NCBI RefSeq assembly: GCF_014851395.1
Contig: NW_024044348.1
Location: forward strand, 22,090,390-22,154,389
DNA from: Micropterus salmoides
Taxonomy: Eukaryota; Chordata; Actinopteri; Centrarchiformes; Centrarchidae
Reading direction: 5' to 3'
Length of the DNA stretch: 64,000 bases
Under the pieces are notes generated by a model. That model had not been told where the DNA came from and ran no database searches. It saw only the letters and a program-made list of their open reading frames with translations. Shown here one piece after another: positions 1 to 12,793 of this stretch; the stretch's first letter is position 1, and each line of letters starts with the position of its first letter. A program made the translations under genes and the position numbers.

Positions 1-15
1 ACCTTCTGTCTCTAG

Positions 16-3000
16 GCAGCCCCCGGCCCTGGCTGAACTGACTGCACTGTATGTGGGGAGGACTTGCAGCCTGTGGAGGGAAGCAGCAGCAATGCTGTGG
101 TTGGAAGAGTCTGTGAAAGAGGTGCTGCACCGAGTTGATGCCAAAGACCCTCTGGTGGAGGACTGTCAAAACAAGTAAGATCTCAGTGAGCTGCTCTGCG
201 GTCAGTAGTTCATATCTCTGTGCCATTGTGCTACACTCATTAGCATACCTTCATCACTCTGTTTCAGGAGAAAGCAAAGGTACCAGAGTGCACCAAGGAA
301 TATACATCGCCACGTCCTCCTCTCCGAGATCAAAGAAGCCACATCAAGTCTGCCTCTAGTGAGAAACAATCAGCAACTACACTTTAACACATTTCACTAT
401 ATCCACAATAAACACTAGAGGCGTGATGGGCATTTTTTAAATTTTATTTATTTTTTATTTTACCTTTATTTAACCAGGAGAGCCCATTGAGATAAGATCT
501 CTTTTTCAAGGGAGACCTGGCCAAGAAAGGCAGCAGGACAGCATTAAAAGTTCACATACGACAATATGAAGCATTAATAAAACACGTATACACACATATG
601 ACAATACAGTACATTAAATTTCCAAGATGCCTATTTACGCAATTGACCTTTGCTAAGCCACGCCCCGAATATGCCGCTGGCCAATCACAGTGCAGTATAG
701 GACTCGTTCTAAGTGAGGTCCGACACTCATGGTGGCGCTCCATTGACTCTAATGCAAAAAGAGTCGTTTTCTAGCTTTCTTTTGCCATATTTTTCCAAGA
801 TGTGGTCAGAGTTGTTCCTGGGGCACTTAATAGTTATAATCGCAACACAGAGAAGTACGATTTATTCCCTTTCCAAAAGCTAATAAGTAAATAACTTCGC
901 ACCTCTATAACGATAGACAGGTGCATCGGAGGGGGACGGGAGAGTCAAAGGTAGCAAAGAAAAACACCCGCACACTGTCTAACTTGCAAAAAATATATAT
1001 TGACACAACGTTTCGGTACTAGACCATCAGGCAAATGGTGTTACATAGTGAGAAGCCATCGTTTGCAGGAGGTGACTTATTTGGCTACACCAATCACTTA
1101 CTTCCTTATAAAATAAATCACCCTACCACCTGGATACGTATGAATATGCACACACATTATCAAGACCATTAAACACTGTGTCCATCTAAATATGTATCCA
1201 CTGCTACAAGTTATTTGTTGCACATATATAATAATGTGAAGATTTTGACACTTATGGTGATGTGAATATTTTAACATATATGGTGATGTATTCCTTTTGT
1301 GCTAGAATTTTTATAAATTTCACTGTTAGTTTACAATTATATTGTTGAAGTATGAGATTGTTGTTTTTTGGACCTATTGTTTTTCGGGTCATATGTCGTA
1401 TGTATTAGGTTTTTTTCCTCTATTTATCTAGCATTCTGTTTATTTGCTATTTCCTCTAAGTTATCTATTGATATATAAGGCACTAGTAAGATTTGCGAGT
1501 ATGTCTATTTATGATTGCATGTTATGATATTGTTTTGATGTACATTCAGTATACAGAAATCTACATTCATCTCATGGAAATATGAATGAATGTTTTGTAA
1601 TGGCTGCCTTATTTTATGATGAAGTAGGTGATTGGTGTAGACAAATAAGTCACCTACAAAAGATGGCTTCTTTTTGATGGCTAGTACCGAAACATTGTGT
1701 CAATTTATATTTTTTACAAGTTAGACAGTGAAAGGAATTTTTCTTTGCTACCTTTCCAAAAGCTAAAACAGCAGCTTAGCGAAGGGTCAATTGAGAAATC
1801 AGCCTTTAGAGGTAGTAGCCTGCTAGTCCATGTTTGGTAACTACTGTCCACGACGTTAAGGAGGTTACCCAGATAACTGAGTAGTTTGACCAGGATTACC
1901 CTGTAGATAAAAACACTCAAATGGAACTGTCTCCGTGTGGCTAGTGAAGACCATTGCACCATTTCATATAGCCTACAATGATCCATCCAAGGCATCTATA
2001 GGATCAAAATTTTGTCAATTTTCTTGTGCATGCATGCTAAGGTTTTCCAAATATTTGATGCCCATATTGCACATTCACAGATTTAGTTCACCATAACTGT
2101 AACCAGATATGGCTTTAAAAAAAACATTTTTATATATTTATTTATACCAAAAATACAAGCAGTTGTTAGATCAGACTGGCAAATCTCATCTGGAAAAAAG
2201 TTTTTTCTCTGATAAGTTTTGTCAGTTTAGTTGTTGCTACTTGTTCACACACATCTATGTTTTTAAATGATGAAATAATAGAAGCAAAACCTTGCAGCTA
2301 TATTTCCTAACTGTAAAAGATTCCTGCTGTGTTCCACCTCACATTGGTCACCAACCGGGGATCAATCTCCAATACCACTTTGTGGCCAGCCTCGCCTTTT
2401 TACAATTAAGGAAAAAGGCTAGCCATTTATAGTGATGTGATTTGTCTGGCTTGTGACAAGTTAGTCATAAATCATCAAGCATGCAATAGTTCAATTGCAG
2501 GCTAAGTTATGGCAGTAGGTTAGTTCTCAGGGAAGGATATATTGGGAGATTTAGATTGAAGAAAGAAGATATACAATTTTTTGTTTTTTTCACAGATTGC
2601 TTTGTCTCCATCATTATTATGGTGACACAAGTCAAAACACCAAAAGGAACACCAAGAAGAACTGTATACCAATATAGACACGCAGACCTTCAGACAATCA
2701 TAAGCTGCACCATTAACATGTCTTAACATATGGTTGTTGGTTGCGAAAAAGCTGGTGAAACTGATCGATAACTTGGATCCACACCTGGCTTAAAGACACA
2801 TAATAGGATCAATAGAATGCTGACAACCTCTGGAGTATTTATGCATCCCTATGGAAGTGGCTCTAACCTTGCTTATTTGTTTGATCCCCTCAGGATGTGA
2901 CCAGTCAGCCTGTGATGGGCTTTGACCCTCTGCCTCCACTGGACTCTGTGATATCATACACCCGACCAGAGAGGTGATAGAGAACCCATACATCTGTGTA

Positions 3001-3041
3001 CATGAAATTCCATCGTACAGTCAAAGAAGACACATTTACAC

Positions 3042-3077
<36 letters not shown>

Positions 3078-6000
3078 ATATAGGCAGCGTGTCGGTGCAT
3101 CCAATGAGAGTACATTGTCGCTGTTTTTCCGGTCTTTGCTGCCAAACTTCAACCTTCAGGTAAGTCGCATGGATCATGCAAAATAGGTCTGGTAGGGAAT
3201 TAATTGAATAGTGGTTGTTTAGTGCATGTGCAAGAGTTGTTAAGTTAGTTTTATGGGAAGACACAAATTATGGTTGTCGTCCATGAATTTAAAAACAACT
3301 TCAACTATTCAAACAAAATACACTTCAAAGCTGAGTTCAGCTGTTTTTTTTTATTATGTTATACATCTCAGTTATAATTTGTGAATTTGAGCAAGTCCCT
3401 CCTTAATCCGGACGACCAAACTGTAGGGCTGTCATCTGAAGACGAATCCTGGTGCTTCTAGGACACAAATAAAGGGCCCATGGGGTGGATGTGGGGAAAT
3501 AAGCTTCAAATAAAACTAATTTGTCTCTAATTAATTCTGTGAGTCTGTGAATATTTATAATGAAATCACAAATTATTTTCTTGGTGCTCTGATTTCCTGC
3601 GAGCTATCCTGAGAGTTGTCTGTTAATTGACTTTATTGTCCAAAATGCTGGAAAGAACATCATGTAAAATGTGTTTTTAAGGTTGGGTTTTCTCTTTAAC
3701 GATTACTAGAATAACACACAGACACAACCATTTTAGTAGTAGGACCCTCCAGGGCTGGTGAAAACATTTAACTGGTAAAAGATCTGGGAAAACATCTTAA
3801 AACGTATCCTTGACTGATGGAATATTTCCTCCAAAAAATAATGGTTACCCTTAGGGGGTGACCACTGAAAAATATCAAAGTAAGGCATATGACCTTGTTA
3901 CAGTTAATTCTGCCCACCAATTCCCAGTATGTCACTGAAGAGCAAAACAAAAACAACATTCATAAAGTGCAAAGTTGTTTTGTGGCCTTCGTTTTTTTAC
4001 TGTCTCTTTCATAATAGTGTTTCATAAAAGTTTGATGCTTGTTTTATTGATTATTCATTTATAGAGCCAAGCTATCAGGTTTTTCCCCTTATTTTTTGTA
4101 GGGCATTTAGTCAATCTTGAATCTTCCTTGTGGAAGTGGATGTTACTTTGATGCTACCTAGCCAATCAGTCCAGTGGGCCGGGAAAAAAATGCTTCTTTT
4201 CGTTTTTAATTGTCGAACTTCACTCCGTTAACCAGAAGTATAATTTGATTTTAAAACATTTCAAATGTCAGCAGTGTGGTCAATTTAAGTTGGGGGTGGT
4301 ATTCGATAAATTAATCATCCTTAGTTCATCTTGTCCTCAGAAACAAATGAGTGTTCACTCTTTCTGCTCCTTTTTACTCCACATTATTTTCTTTGTGACT
4401 TTCTGTTATGTTCCTTTGACACAAGAGGAAAATGTGTTTTAGGAACTAAGCGCAGCTTTTATGACAGTTTCTAAGTGTGATATAGCAAGTTCAGTGGAGA
4501 AACACTGAATGGAAACAGAACTTGTTTGTGTAAAAGAAAATGCTACAGGGTTTTTAATCCATGACGTAAAAAACGCTGTATAGAAAATGAACATTTCTGA
4601 CCCCCCAGTGGTGGCAACAAAAAAAAGGCACTGTGTCTGACAGCAATGTACTTTTCATCACATTGGCTGTAAGGAACAAATGGACTGAACCTGTTTCCAC
4701 TGGGGTAATTTTATTTTTCTACAAACAAAAACTTGCAATCAGAATAACTTGAAGGATTCCTGTAATAACACAACAATCTGTAACAGTCTATAATATGTAC
4801 TAGTGAATATTGTAAAGACAAAGGCTTCTTGGTTCTTTGGAAGGATGTTATCGGTGCCAAAACAGAACAAGTTTGGTTTACGTTCCAACAAGAATAAAGA
4901 AGGAGACATTGACTGACGTGTTTAGCATGGAACGCTGCGTACCCAGCTGATCTTAAACATTATGCAGACTGCGAATGCATATTTCTTCATATTTGTACAC
5001 AAAGTCTTTAATATTTGAAGTTTTAAAGTTTCGTGTATCACATCGTTGGTCTTTTATTCCACTGCTAGCGTGCAGCACAAACCAACTGGCACCACAATAC
5101 ATACAAGATACATAAAAGGTACATCCACAAATAAAACATCATGTGGTCAGCAATACATGATGTTAACAGATGGGCCCAGGGCATGTTTCCATCAGGATGG
5201 CTCCATTTATCCTGATCATGTTATCCACTTATGGAGAGGAAGAGCTACATAGAAGTATAGTTAAGACGAGGGAAGATGTGCTACTACGTTCCTCTTTTTT
5301 ACAGTTGAAATAGAGTTACATATCTGAAAACAGAATGTTATGTTATATAAACCTGGATCACCTCTGTTTGATTAAACAGACAAATGCTGAAGGTTCCATC
5401 CATTGTATTTCTAAAAACATCATAAGGGTACTTTGTAACACTTTGTGTTAATTATCTGAGTTTGCTTGTGTACCTATCAAATGTTCACCTTTGTGCAGTG
5501 GTTCTCAAACATTTTCTGTCACGCCCCTTCAGAAGCCAAAAAAAGTTCATGCTGCCCCCACCCCAGCAAAAGTGGATTTAATATTTATCAATCATTAACA
5601 ATACAAGCGATTTAAATAAATAATGTTCACGTTAGCAAAATAACCTTGCTATCAACAGAGCACTTTTGTTTGTTTCACCATCAAGTGTTTCCAGAGAGGT
5701 AAGGCCGTTGAACCTAGAGGTAACTATTACAGGATTTTATTAAAATACACTTTTAGAAAATTATGAAATATAAGAAATGAACAGAAATGTCAGATTGTCT
5801 TCCATTCGATAGCCATGGCAGAGAACAACTGCAACACTAGCGATGGCCATATGCTAACATAGAAGTGATTAGATTCTAGATATTTGTATATTAACTGACG
5901 TCTCTTTTCTTGTTAAGGGTGGACAGAGGCAGGAGGATGACATGGAAGTGGCTCGAGCCGGTCAGGAGCTGAACCAGGAGGTGAATCGTCTAATGGTGGC

Positions 6001-6085
6001 AATGAGGGACATGCTGGCAAACATCAGGTTTCAAGAGCCACCGAGAGAGGACAACCCCTACAGAGATGAGGATGAATGGGACTGA
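16..6085 (+). CDS. tcf25: TCF25 (NULP1), C-terminal five coding exons; 5' part outside window
   Basis: Exons at 16-174, 268-358, 2894-2973, 3084-3159 and 5918-6085 (stop TGA 6083-6085) join in frame across GT-AG introns to about 190 codons. The peptide begins QPPALAELTALYVGRTC, continues RNIHRHVLLSEIKEA, VMGFDPLPPLDS, LFFRSLLPNFN and NRLMVAMRDMLANI, and ends in the acidic tail DEDEWD. These blocks match my memory of the C-terminus of vertebrate TCF25. Known for the family: TCF25 (Rqc1 in yeast) works in the ribosome-associated quality-control complex with Listerin and NEMF, and was first described as a bHLH-like nuclear protein. Domains further upstream cannot be judged because those exons lie left of base 1. 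MC1R follows on the same strand 6.7 kb downstream, as in other vertebrates. Confidence 0.93.
433..545. repeat. Probable interspersed repeat fragment (TTTAACCAGG type)
   Basis: An AT-rich start runs into TTTAACCAGGAGAGCCCATT and CAAGGGAGACCTGGCCAAGA. I recognise this as a high-copy teleost interspersed sequence. The superfamily is not assigned. It lies in the TCF25 intron after the exon at 268-358. Confidence 0.4.
884..1750 (+). mobile_element. Penelope-like (tentative) retroelement fragment, copy 1
   Basis: The 867-bp insert sits in a TCF25 intron and is flanked by a 16-bp direct repeat CCTTTCCAAAAGCTAA (868-883 and 1751-1766), read as the target duplication. Its 3' end (about 1625-1750) is repeated in inverted orientation at its 5' end (about 884-1075), with AACTTGCAAAAAATATATAT facing a diverged copy. 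It is homologous over most of its length to the opposite-strand copy at 25.8-26.5 kb. An inverted partial terminal copy, a long variable target duplication and a CTGATG..GAAAC motif fit Penelope-like elements, but no reverse transcriptase or GIY-YIG domain is present, so the class is an inference. Confidence 0.5.
3046..3073 (+). repeat. (TG)n microsatellite just upstream of a TCF25 splice acceptor
   Basis: About 14 uninterrupted TG units end 10 nt before the exon that starts at 3084 and occupy the place of the polypyrimidine tract. Similar but shorter TG-rich tracts precede the DEF8 exons at 41555 and 46104. Confidence 0.95.
5496..5580 (+). repeat. hAT-type terminal fragment (CAGTGGTTCTCAAAC)
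   Basis: The sequence CAGTGGTTCTCAAACATTTT followed by a pyrimidine/purine-biased stretch is the classic start of Charlie-type hAT elements. No matching right terminus was found before the last TCF25 exon, so this is a truncated end. Confidence 0.5.
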
Positions 6086-7663
6086 GTGAGGAGGGAGACA
6101 GAGATGGAATTTTAAGCGTGAGGATGAGGAGGAACCAAGTAGACGACGAACCTTTAAAAACTTAATGACAAGAAAATCGATAAATTGAATGGTGTTTAGT
6201 ATAATTAATAGGAGTTGGTGTGGGATAACTGAATAGTATTTTATTATTGTCACAATTTCAGAATACTAAAGTGAGAGGAAGAGATGACTTGGTCTTACGA
6301 GCCAGTCCGCTCCTCTGCTTTAGTGGCATTTGAATGAAGAAAAAACAGTACTCTTGGCCAATCCACACAATTGTTAACATGGAGAAATTTTTTCCAGAGT
6401 CAGAAAACAGATTGGTTAGTTGAACTTGTCATGTCACTAAAGTTGATGGTGTTATTTATAATTTATAATCATTTTGGAATCTAACATCTCCAGTCATGCG
6501 TTGAGCAGCATTAGTACATAATGGCAGCTACTCTTCTTCCTCTAGTTTCTGGCTTTTGGAGTTTTTCCATGTTCACAAACAGTGGACTGCTTCATGAAAC
6601 GAGAACAAAGTTGAAAAGGTTCTCTTGTTGAGTTGGCAGCACTGTAACACAGGTTGTGTTTTTTGTTTTTACCACATAATCTGAGAGAGAGTTTTTATTC
6701 TCATTGAAGACCAACAGATCTTGTCACTTAAAACACATTTCAAAGCAGTTCAAGGCATTGAAGTCCATGTTAACTTTTAGTGACGGAAAGCTAATTAATT
6801 GCGTTGAACACAACGGAACTGTTTAATGGAAATATTTAATGGTTAAATTCTGAGCCAGATAAGCATTTTAATCTGTTAAATGTTATTGAAGGTGGAATAA
6901 ATAACCACAGCTGTTGTGGGATTTTGTGTTGGGAATAGCACATATTCAGATGTTAAATTAAAAAGAAAAATCAATATATATGAAGCTCTTTTATAAATGA
7001 TAACTGTGTTTACCCACTCTTCAGACCTGTGCTTTCCTACCAAAAGATTTGCTAAATATGGCAAGGGACTCCCAAAAAAAAAATTTAACATTAATTATTC
7101 TAGTTCTACAAACAGTGCCAAATTGCATCACAGTATTTTAGAAAAGTTGCTGCAAATTCAGTCACTTCCGATGGGGAGAAAAATAATCACCAAATTTTCA
7201 GATAATATATCTTATCTCTATTGTGACCTGTTGTGGATGCATTCAAGCAATGCAAGGCTGGGTCTCCAGTTGACTTGGCTCATTCTCTTTTATGATTCAT
7301 TCGCATTTCATTTTCCATCATCATGATTTCATTTTAGTCTTGTCTCCTGCAGATTTCAGCATATCCTAAATCGAAACCATCACAATGCTGTGAATCTGTT
7401 CTTCGGTCTAACCCAAACCAAAATATGTTGATTAAATGGTTATTTTCTGACTTTTGTCACATAATCATTTTATTGGAAAACTGGTATGAGAATCGTTTTT
7501 TTTTTATTCTTGTGTAACTCTTATCACTAAAGCAGGATGTCTGATGTTTTCCCTTTTTCTTTTATGCTCCTTCACTCCTGCTCTGTTTGGAACCCATTCT
7601 CACATTTAACTTTGAGTTGATTGCCGTTATTTGATTATTTGTGGCTTACTCCACCCAATAAAA
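6086..7663 (+). other. TCF25 3' UTR with candidate poly(A) signals
   Basis: No coding sequence is visible after the TCF25 stop. Two AATAAA hexamers, at 6896-6901 and 7657-7662, are candidate polyadenylation signals. The second precedes a GT-rich stretch and is the more likely distal site. This is inference from motifs; no transcript end can be seen. Confidence 0.45.
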
Positions 7664-8514
7664 CAGTACAGAGAATTGGTCCGAATTTTTCCAGTAGTCT
7701 GCTGCTGTCTGTCAAGTTATATACAGTGCAAGAGTATGGTAGATATTTTATAAATTTTTCCTAAATGGATTTTTAATACTTCCTTTGCACTCCATCAAAT
7801 TCTCATGACCCCACTCAGTGACGGCTGACTGCACTTAAAACCTGAGGCAGTGATGGGGACTCGAGTTTGAGACTCGATTCGAGTCTGACTTAAGTTGCAC
7901 ACACAGTGACTTCAGACTCTACTTGAGAGTCGTCCTCAAAAGACTTCAGACTTAACTCGGACTCGAGGTGCGGGACTCGTGATCAGTGTTTATTTTTAGG
8001 AAATGTCTGATGAGCTTGCCATTATTCCCCTCCCTTCATTAACTATAACCCAGGGCTTAAAGCAAGAAATTTTTCTGTGCCTGAAAGATGGAGGGTAGGG
8101 GGCAAGAGTGTAGCTTTGTGTTGAAAACTGACAGGGACATAGGGACTCAGATTAGGGTTCTACACTTGGCTCAGGAAATATGAAGAAACACAATTCTGGG
8201 TTTACAAGAAAAAGACAAGAAGATAGTTGTACACTGGTTTGATAAAACGTTCAATGTGGAAAGATTTTGAGCATTAAACTGTTCATTTCCTGCATTCTGG
8301 TAACATTTTATGCCACCAGAAGTTTGTCACGCAAATTTGTCATTATTTTCTGTGGCTAACTTTCCATTATTTTCATGCCTGAACGCTAGCCTGCTATGCC
8401 AGCCCATGTAAACAGGCCAAACATACACATAATTCTTTGCGTTTTGATGACGTTCCCGCCTAGTTGGTCACATGTCTTAGCAATCTCTATAATCAGTGCT
8501 TGAAGTGGAAAATA

Positions 8515-9236
8515 TAGGTGCGGGGCAATATGGCTGAAAATGTTATCATGATAAAACATTTCGCATCATTCAGTATCGATTATTCTTATGATAAATGGCA
8601 AATCATTATAAGGCAGATTTTTGCTCCTGAGTTAAAGTTGAAGAAACCAGATGGATTAATTGTGGTTTTAAACTTTTTTGCCAAACAGTGGATCCAGTGT
8701 TTCCCATACGTTAATGTATTTGTGGCGGCCGCCACAATATTAAGGCTGACTGATTTTTGGTATTTGATTGCAGAGCGTGTAGCGTATTCACGCAGCACAT
8801 CCTCTCGCTCGTCCCCCTCATGAACACCGCTGCACAAATCTGTCCAACACAACGCTGTAGGACGCCCAGCTTAAAAAAACGTTATTACCGAGCACATAAG
8901 GAGCCTAGCTAATAAGAAGAGCTAAGTTAACCTTAGAATACAGCTGGGGTGTCGAGGTTACCACGTTGTTTATAGGTGGTGCCACAGTTACACTGTCTAT
9001 TCTATGGGAAACACTGGGATCACTTAACAAAACTGAGGTAAAACATTCAAAACAATTATTAAGTAAATTTCAATTAATTAATATTTTTTTCAGTACCTTT
9101 TCCTTAACAAAGTAAAGTGCTGATTTGTTCGTGATTCAAATTAATGAAATCAAACACTTATTAAATATTTGTTATATTGTTATTGAGGAACATTATGTTG
9201 CAGTAATTATCATTATTATTTTATTGCCCAGCCCTG
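8515..9236 (+). mobile_element. Non-autonomous hAT, GGGCTGGGCGATA-type, copy 1 (decayed)
   Basis: This segment is homologous along its length to the better preserved element at 37611-38213. It has a diverged left end (TAGGTGCGGGGCAATATGG), an AT-rich interior with AAGAAACCAGATGG, and a right end ATTGCCCAGCCCTG. It lies inside the 8494-9454 element and is itself interrupted by a third element at 8695-9016. Confidence 0.6.
8695..9016. mobile_element. Non-autonomous hAT element, CAGTGTTTCCCATA termini
   Basis: The inverted termini CAGTGTTTCCCATA and TATGGGAAACACTG are exact. GGATC is present on both sides (8690-8694 and 9017-9021). Comparison with the homologous uninterrupted stretch near 37816 shows the insertion split the host element there. 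The interior is GC-richer (TTTGTGGCGGCCGCCACAA) and has no transposase. Confidence 0.7.
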
Positions 9237-10059
9237 CTGGTACTCCCCATTCACATGGGAGCTCACAGCTGCATGAAAAGCATGTAGCTTCTACCTGCTC
9301 CTCTACAGAAATTAGCAAACGGGCGAGAATGGGAACAGATGAGCGCCACATAGAGCCCATCGGTACCTGAGCGGTACGCAAGAAAAGTCCCGGGACGCCA
9401 ATGCGTAAAATGTACAAGTAACTTACTGGTATCGGTGGACCACTTCAAGCACTGCCTATTATCAAAATTGACACCACTTATCTGTAGCTACTCCACCGGT
9501 GGATTACATTCCACAAAAATGGCCTTGTTACGTTGGCAAAGGTCCAGACGATCCAGTCCATTAAAATAATAAGTCAAAAACTCATTATTATTTCAATAAA
9601 TACACACGGACTGCTATTGCGTCGCTTTATATTAGCCTAACTACAGCTAGCATGTAAACACAAAACGCGTCTACACGTTGACTTTTTGAGTGACACCTTC
9701 ATTGACCCAATAGAAACTTCCATGCCCTGTTCACGGCCTTCAATAGCCAATGAGTGTCAGCCCACCAATTGTGCAGAGGAAGACTGGCGCTGTACACATC
9801 CACCTAACACGCGACAAAAAATATGCAAGAATATTTTCCACTGACATATTTATATATTGTCGAATACAAAAACGCCTCGCCGGGAATTCCGGTGTTCTGT
9901 CGATTTATGCTACCTATCGAGATGTCCTACTTAGGGGTTCTGCGCATGTGTACGACCCACAAGCGTGGTTTGTTCCCACGCCCATAAATCTGCAACCTTG
10001 CTGTTGGGAATACCGTCGAGAAAGTGGCTGATCGTCAGTAACATCAAAAAGAAACCATT

Positions 10060-10243
10060 ATTAGTCTATCAGAATACGCTACCCCTGATATCTTAAATAA
10101 AGATGGCATAATATAGTATTTCAACATGCTCCCCATATCCGTACAGTACATGTGGAGTGAGTAGTGGTGCAATATAAAATGATTCTGTAATGGGAGCATT
10201 ATTTGATGGGGGATATTAGTCTATCAGAATACGCTACCCCTGA
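10060..10243. repeat. Pair of 29-bp direct repeats 155 bp apart
   Basis: The 29-bp units at 10060-10088 and 10215-10243 look identical, and each contains TCTATCAGAATACGCTACCC. The sequence between them is AT-rich and non-coding. They could be a local duplication or the edges of an insertion. Confidence 0.8.
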
Positions 10244-11013
10244 AATGATGTTGTAATATAATCAAAAAACAGAATATGTCATAATACTGTGAGAGTTATA
10301 ACTTTATGGAATTGGAAAAGGGAACACATAAGGTAGCATTTTTCGACAAGGCAGCATAGATCGTCAAAACACCGGAGAACTATGTTACACGTAATATCAG
10401 CTGAGCGCGGCCACAGGTGAGAGGGGACAATAAACACCAGCAGCTGCTGTGCCATTCATCATAAACTTTGGCTTTAAAAGTGCCGAACGCAAAATAGGTT
10501 AGTAAACATGTTTAGCCCAGCTTTGGCCATGTAACGTTAGCTTGCTTCTTGCTTTAGCTACGAGATATGAAAAGATGAACGCGCGTTTGTTTACTTGCCG
10601 AACTTGTAGTAGTCGATTAACGTAATCATTTAGTCCCACTGGCTGCCATCACGTTAATTATTAATGTTGGCTGCAAACAGGTTACAGGTTTATTGTTGAT
10701 CATGCAACATTACAGTTTAATTTAGTTATAACGTTACACTGGGTTTGAGAGTCTGGGGTGTGTGTTGACTTACAGTAGTTAATAAGCTGTCATTAATTGC
10801 TTTGCACATTACATGGTTGTGCTCTGTGAAAAACAGGTTACAGCTAATGAATCCCTTTATAGCTATGCAGTTTTATAAGCAGCCTGGATTGATCGCAGCA
10901 TGTGATACAACATGCATTATAACCACGAGTGACTTGAGACTTGACTTGGACTCTAGCTCAAAGACTTGTGAGCATCTTTGACATGAGGCTGTAACGGCTA
11001 ACCTACATCACTT

Positions 11014-12793
11014 ATGTTTCACCGTTTGCCATGTGTGAATGAAGATGTTTGAACCTGACAGTCAACAAAGCCCATACATGGTTTTCATCTGGCAGAAGGA
11101 AGTGTCTCTCATGAAGTGCTGGTTGTATCTACCTGTCAAACCTCTCAGACAACATGTCACATAAGCCTCCCAGTTGGAGATTTTAAATTTTATGAATTTA
11201 CTTTTTACTTTTTTCGTTACAATAAGCACAGCAGATTTTCATTAGAGATAGAAAATATTAAGCTTGATTCAACCTATGGCTTCTTGGCCCCCAGACGACA
11301 TCAACTTTGGAGATACTGAACAAATCACCCTCCAGGCATACTGTAGCTGTCCATACACTAACTTGGGTCCCCCAGTGAGCCACATGATAACAGTGTGACT
11401 GTACTTCATGGTAAAATGACGTCATTGTTCCTAATTCACCTGGAGCTAGTTGATGCTGTGAGAATATTTCATGTGATCCAGTGGTGGTATAGAAAGGCTT
11501 TCATATCAGTGCCACAAAAGTAGCTGTGTGAGAGTCTGTCGGATGTGACCCTTACGGAATGAAAACGTCGGCAGGTAACCAGAATTTAAAAAAACAAAAA
11601 AAACAACTTGAGCAAATCTATATCCGTAACATAATTATCATCATCCACCGCTCAAAAAATTTAAGCAAATATTTATTTATCCCTAGCTATTTTCTGCAAA
11701 AACTGCACTGTAATAGTGAAAAAAGCCATTTGCAAGTTGACAGAGCTCAAGGTGACGTCTTCACAGGTCAGTGCAAAACCCATTGATTTGTCTGTTTCAC
11801 ATTAGAGCGCATAACCTTTTCAATAAGGGCATGTGAGTATTGTATTAAGATACACTTGAAAAAATATGAACCTATAGCCTACTTAAGATTGATCTAACTT
11901 ATACATTGGATTCAGTAGGCTTACTTCAAATACAGGATTTCAAAAGAAAGTGCTTTTTAAACCCCACGCACAGAAAACGTTTACAGTGCTTGGATAAGCA
12001 ATGACCGAGAAAATAGGCTGACAGGTGAAGTGGTGATTCCATTGGGCATGGTGCATATAGGTGTTCTTTGAGATGGTGAATTACTATTACCGTCAATTAT
12101 TGAAGTTAAACCACACTCACAGATAGGCTAATAGGAAGCAGTTTGTCATTTATCCGAATGTCAAAGAGGTAAAAGATGAAGGCTGAGCAACGCTGTTTTC
12201 CTCTCCTTTTATAGTTAGTATCAGACATTACCGAGACAAGATCTCAGCCCAACTGACGTGAGAGGAGGAGTCCCCTGAAGTCCTTCAGAATCCAGCATCA
12301 CTTTGAGAAATGTTAAGTCACAATCTCCACTTCTCGAGGTAGGCTGACATCTGTCAACGGATACGAGGAGTTTTGCGGATGGGCATGTCGGGCCCCCAAG
12401 AGAGTGAAAAATCACGAATTGTGAGCGTAATGTTTTGATGGAGAAGGGAGCTATATGGATTTCCGTGCTGGACAAGTCGCATGCCTAAGAAGAAGACTTG
12501 CGGCAAGGACGCGCGCTTTTCACACGGATAAACGCGCAAACTCTCCGGACTGCTGCTGTGCGTAAATTTGACAGTTGTTAGGGGGCCGCTTTCTGGATAT
12601 TTAACAGTCAACTCGTTGATGGGTTCAACAACTGTTCGGTCGAGACGCTTTCAACTGGCTGCGGGGCAACGTGTGACTGCAACAGCAGACAGAGGGATCC
12701 TCGAAACCACAGAGAAAACTGATAAAACTTCATTGACGCTGTGGTGAAAGTTAGATCCACCTGGACAGCCTGTAAACCAGTCAAAAGTCAGAC
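11014..12793. other. MC1R upstream region, no gene seen
   Basis: Between the hAT debris and the MC1R start I see no coding exon. The last few hundred bases are GC-richer and presumably contain the MC1R promoter and 5' UTR. No convincing TATA box or factor site can be fixed from sequence alone. The small opposite-strand reading frames here show no family signature. Confidence 0.5.

Larger units (their letters stand above)
8494..9454. mobile_element. hAT-like element with CAGTGCTTGAAGTGG termini
   Basis: CAGTGCTTGAAGTGG at 8494-8508 is matched by CCACTTCAAGCACTG at 9440-9454 as terminal inverted repeats. The flanking octamers TCTATAAT and CCTATTAT agree at 6 of 8 bases, as expected of an old 8-bp hAT target duplication. 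Only the edges belong to this element; its middle was split by the element at 8515-9236. Confidence 0.55.
7848..11013. mobile_element. Composite hAT-like region (CAGTGATGGGGACTCGAG end)
   Basis: The left end at 7848 reads CAGTGATGGGGACTCGAG and is followed by many GACTCGA/GACTTGA repeats, a known arrangement in teleost hAT elements. Near 10930-11013 similar words (TTGAGACTTGACTTGGACTC) recur in the opposite sense and end near CATCACT. I could not find a matching target duplication, so calling 7848-11013 one element is tentative. The interior holds younger insertions (listed separately) and no intact transposase. Confidence 0.35.

Noticed and set aside
7848..11013. One complete 3.2-kb hAT transposon
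   Set aside because: The ends are only partly alike and no 8-bp duplication was found, so it is kept as a low-confidence composite.
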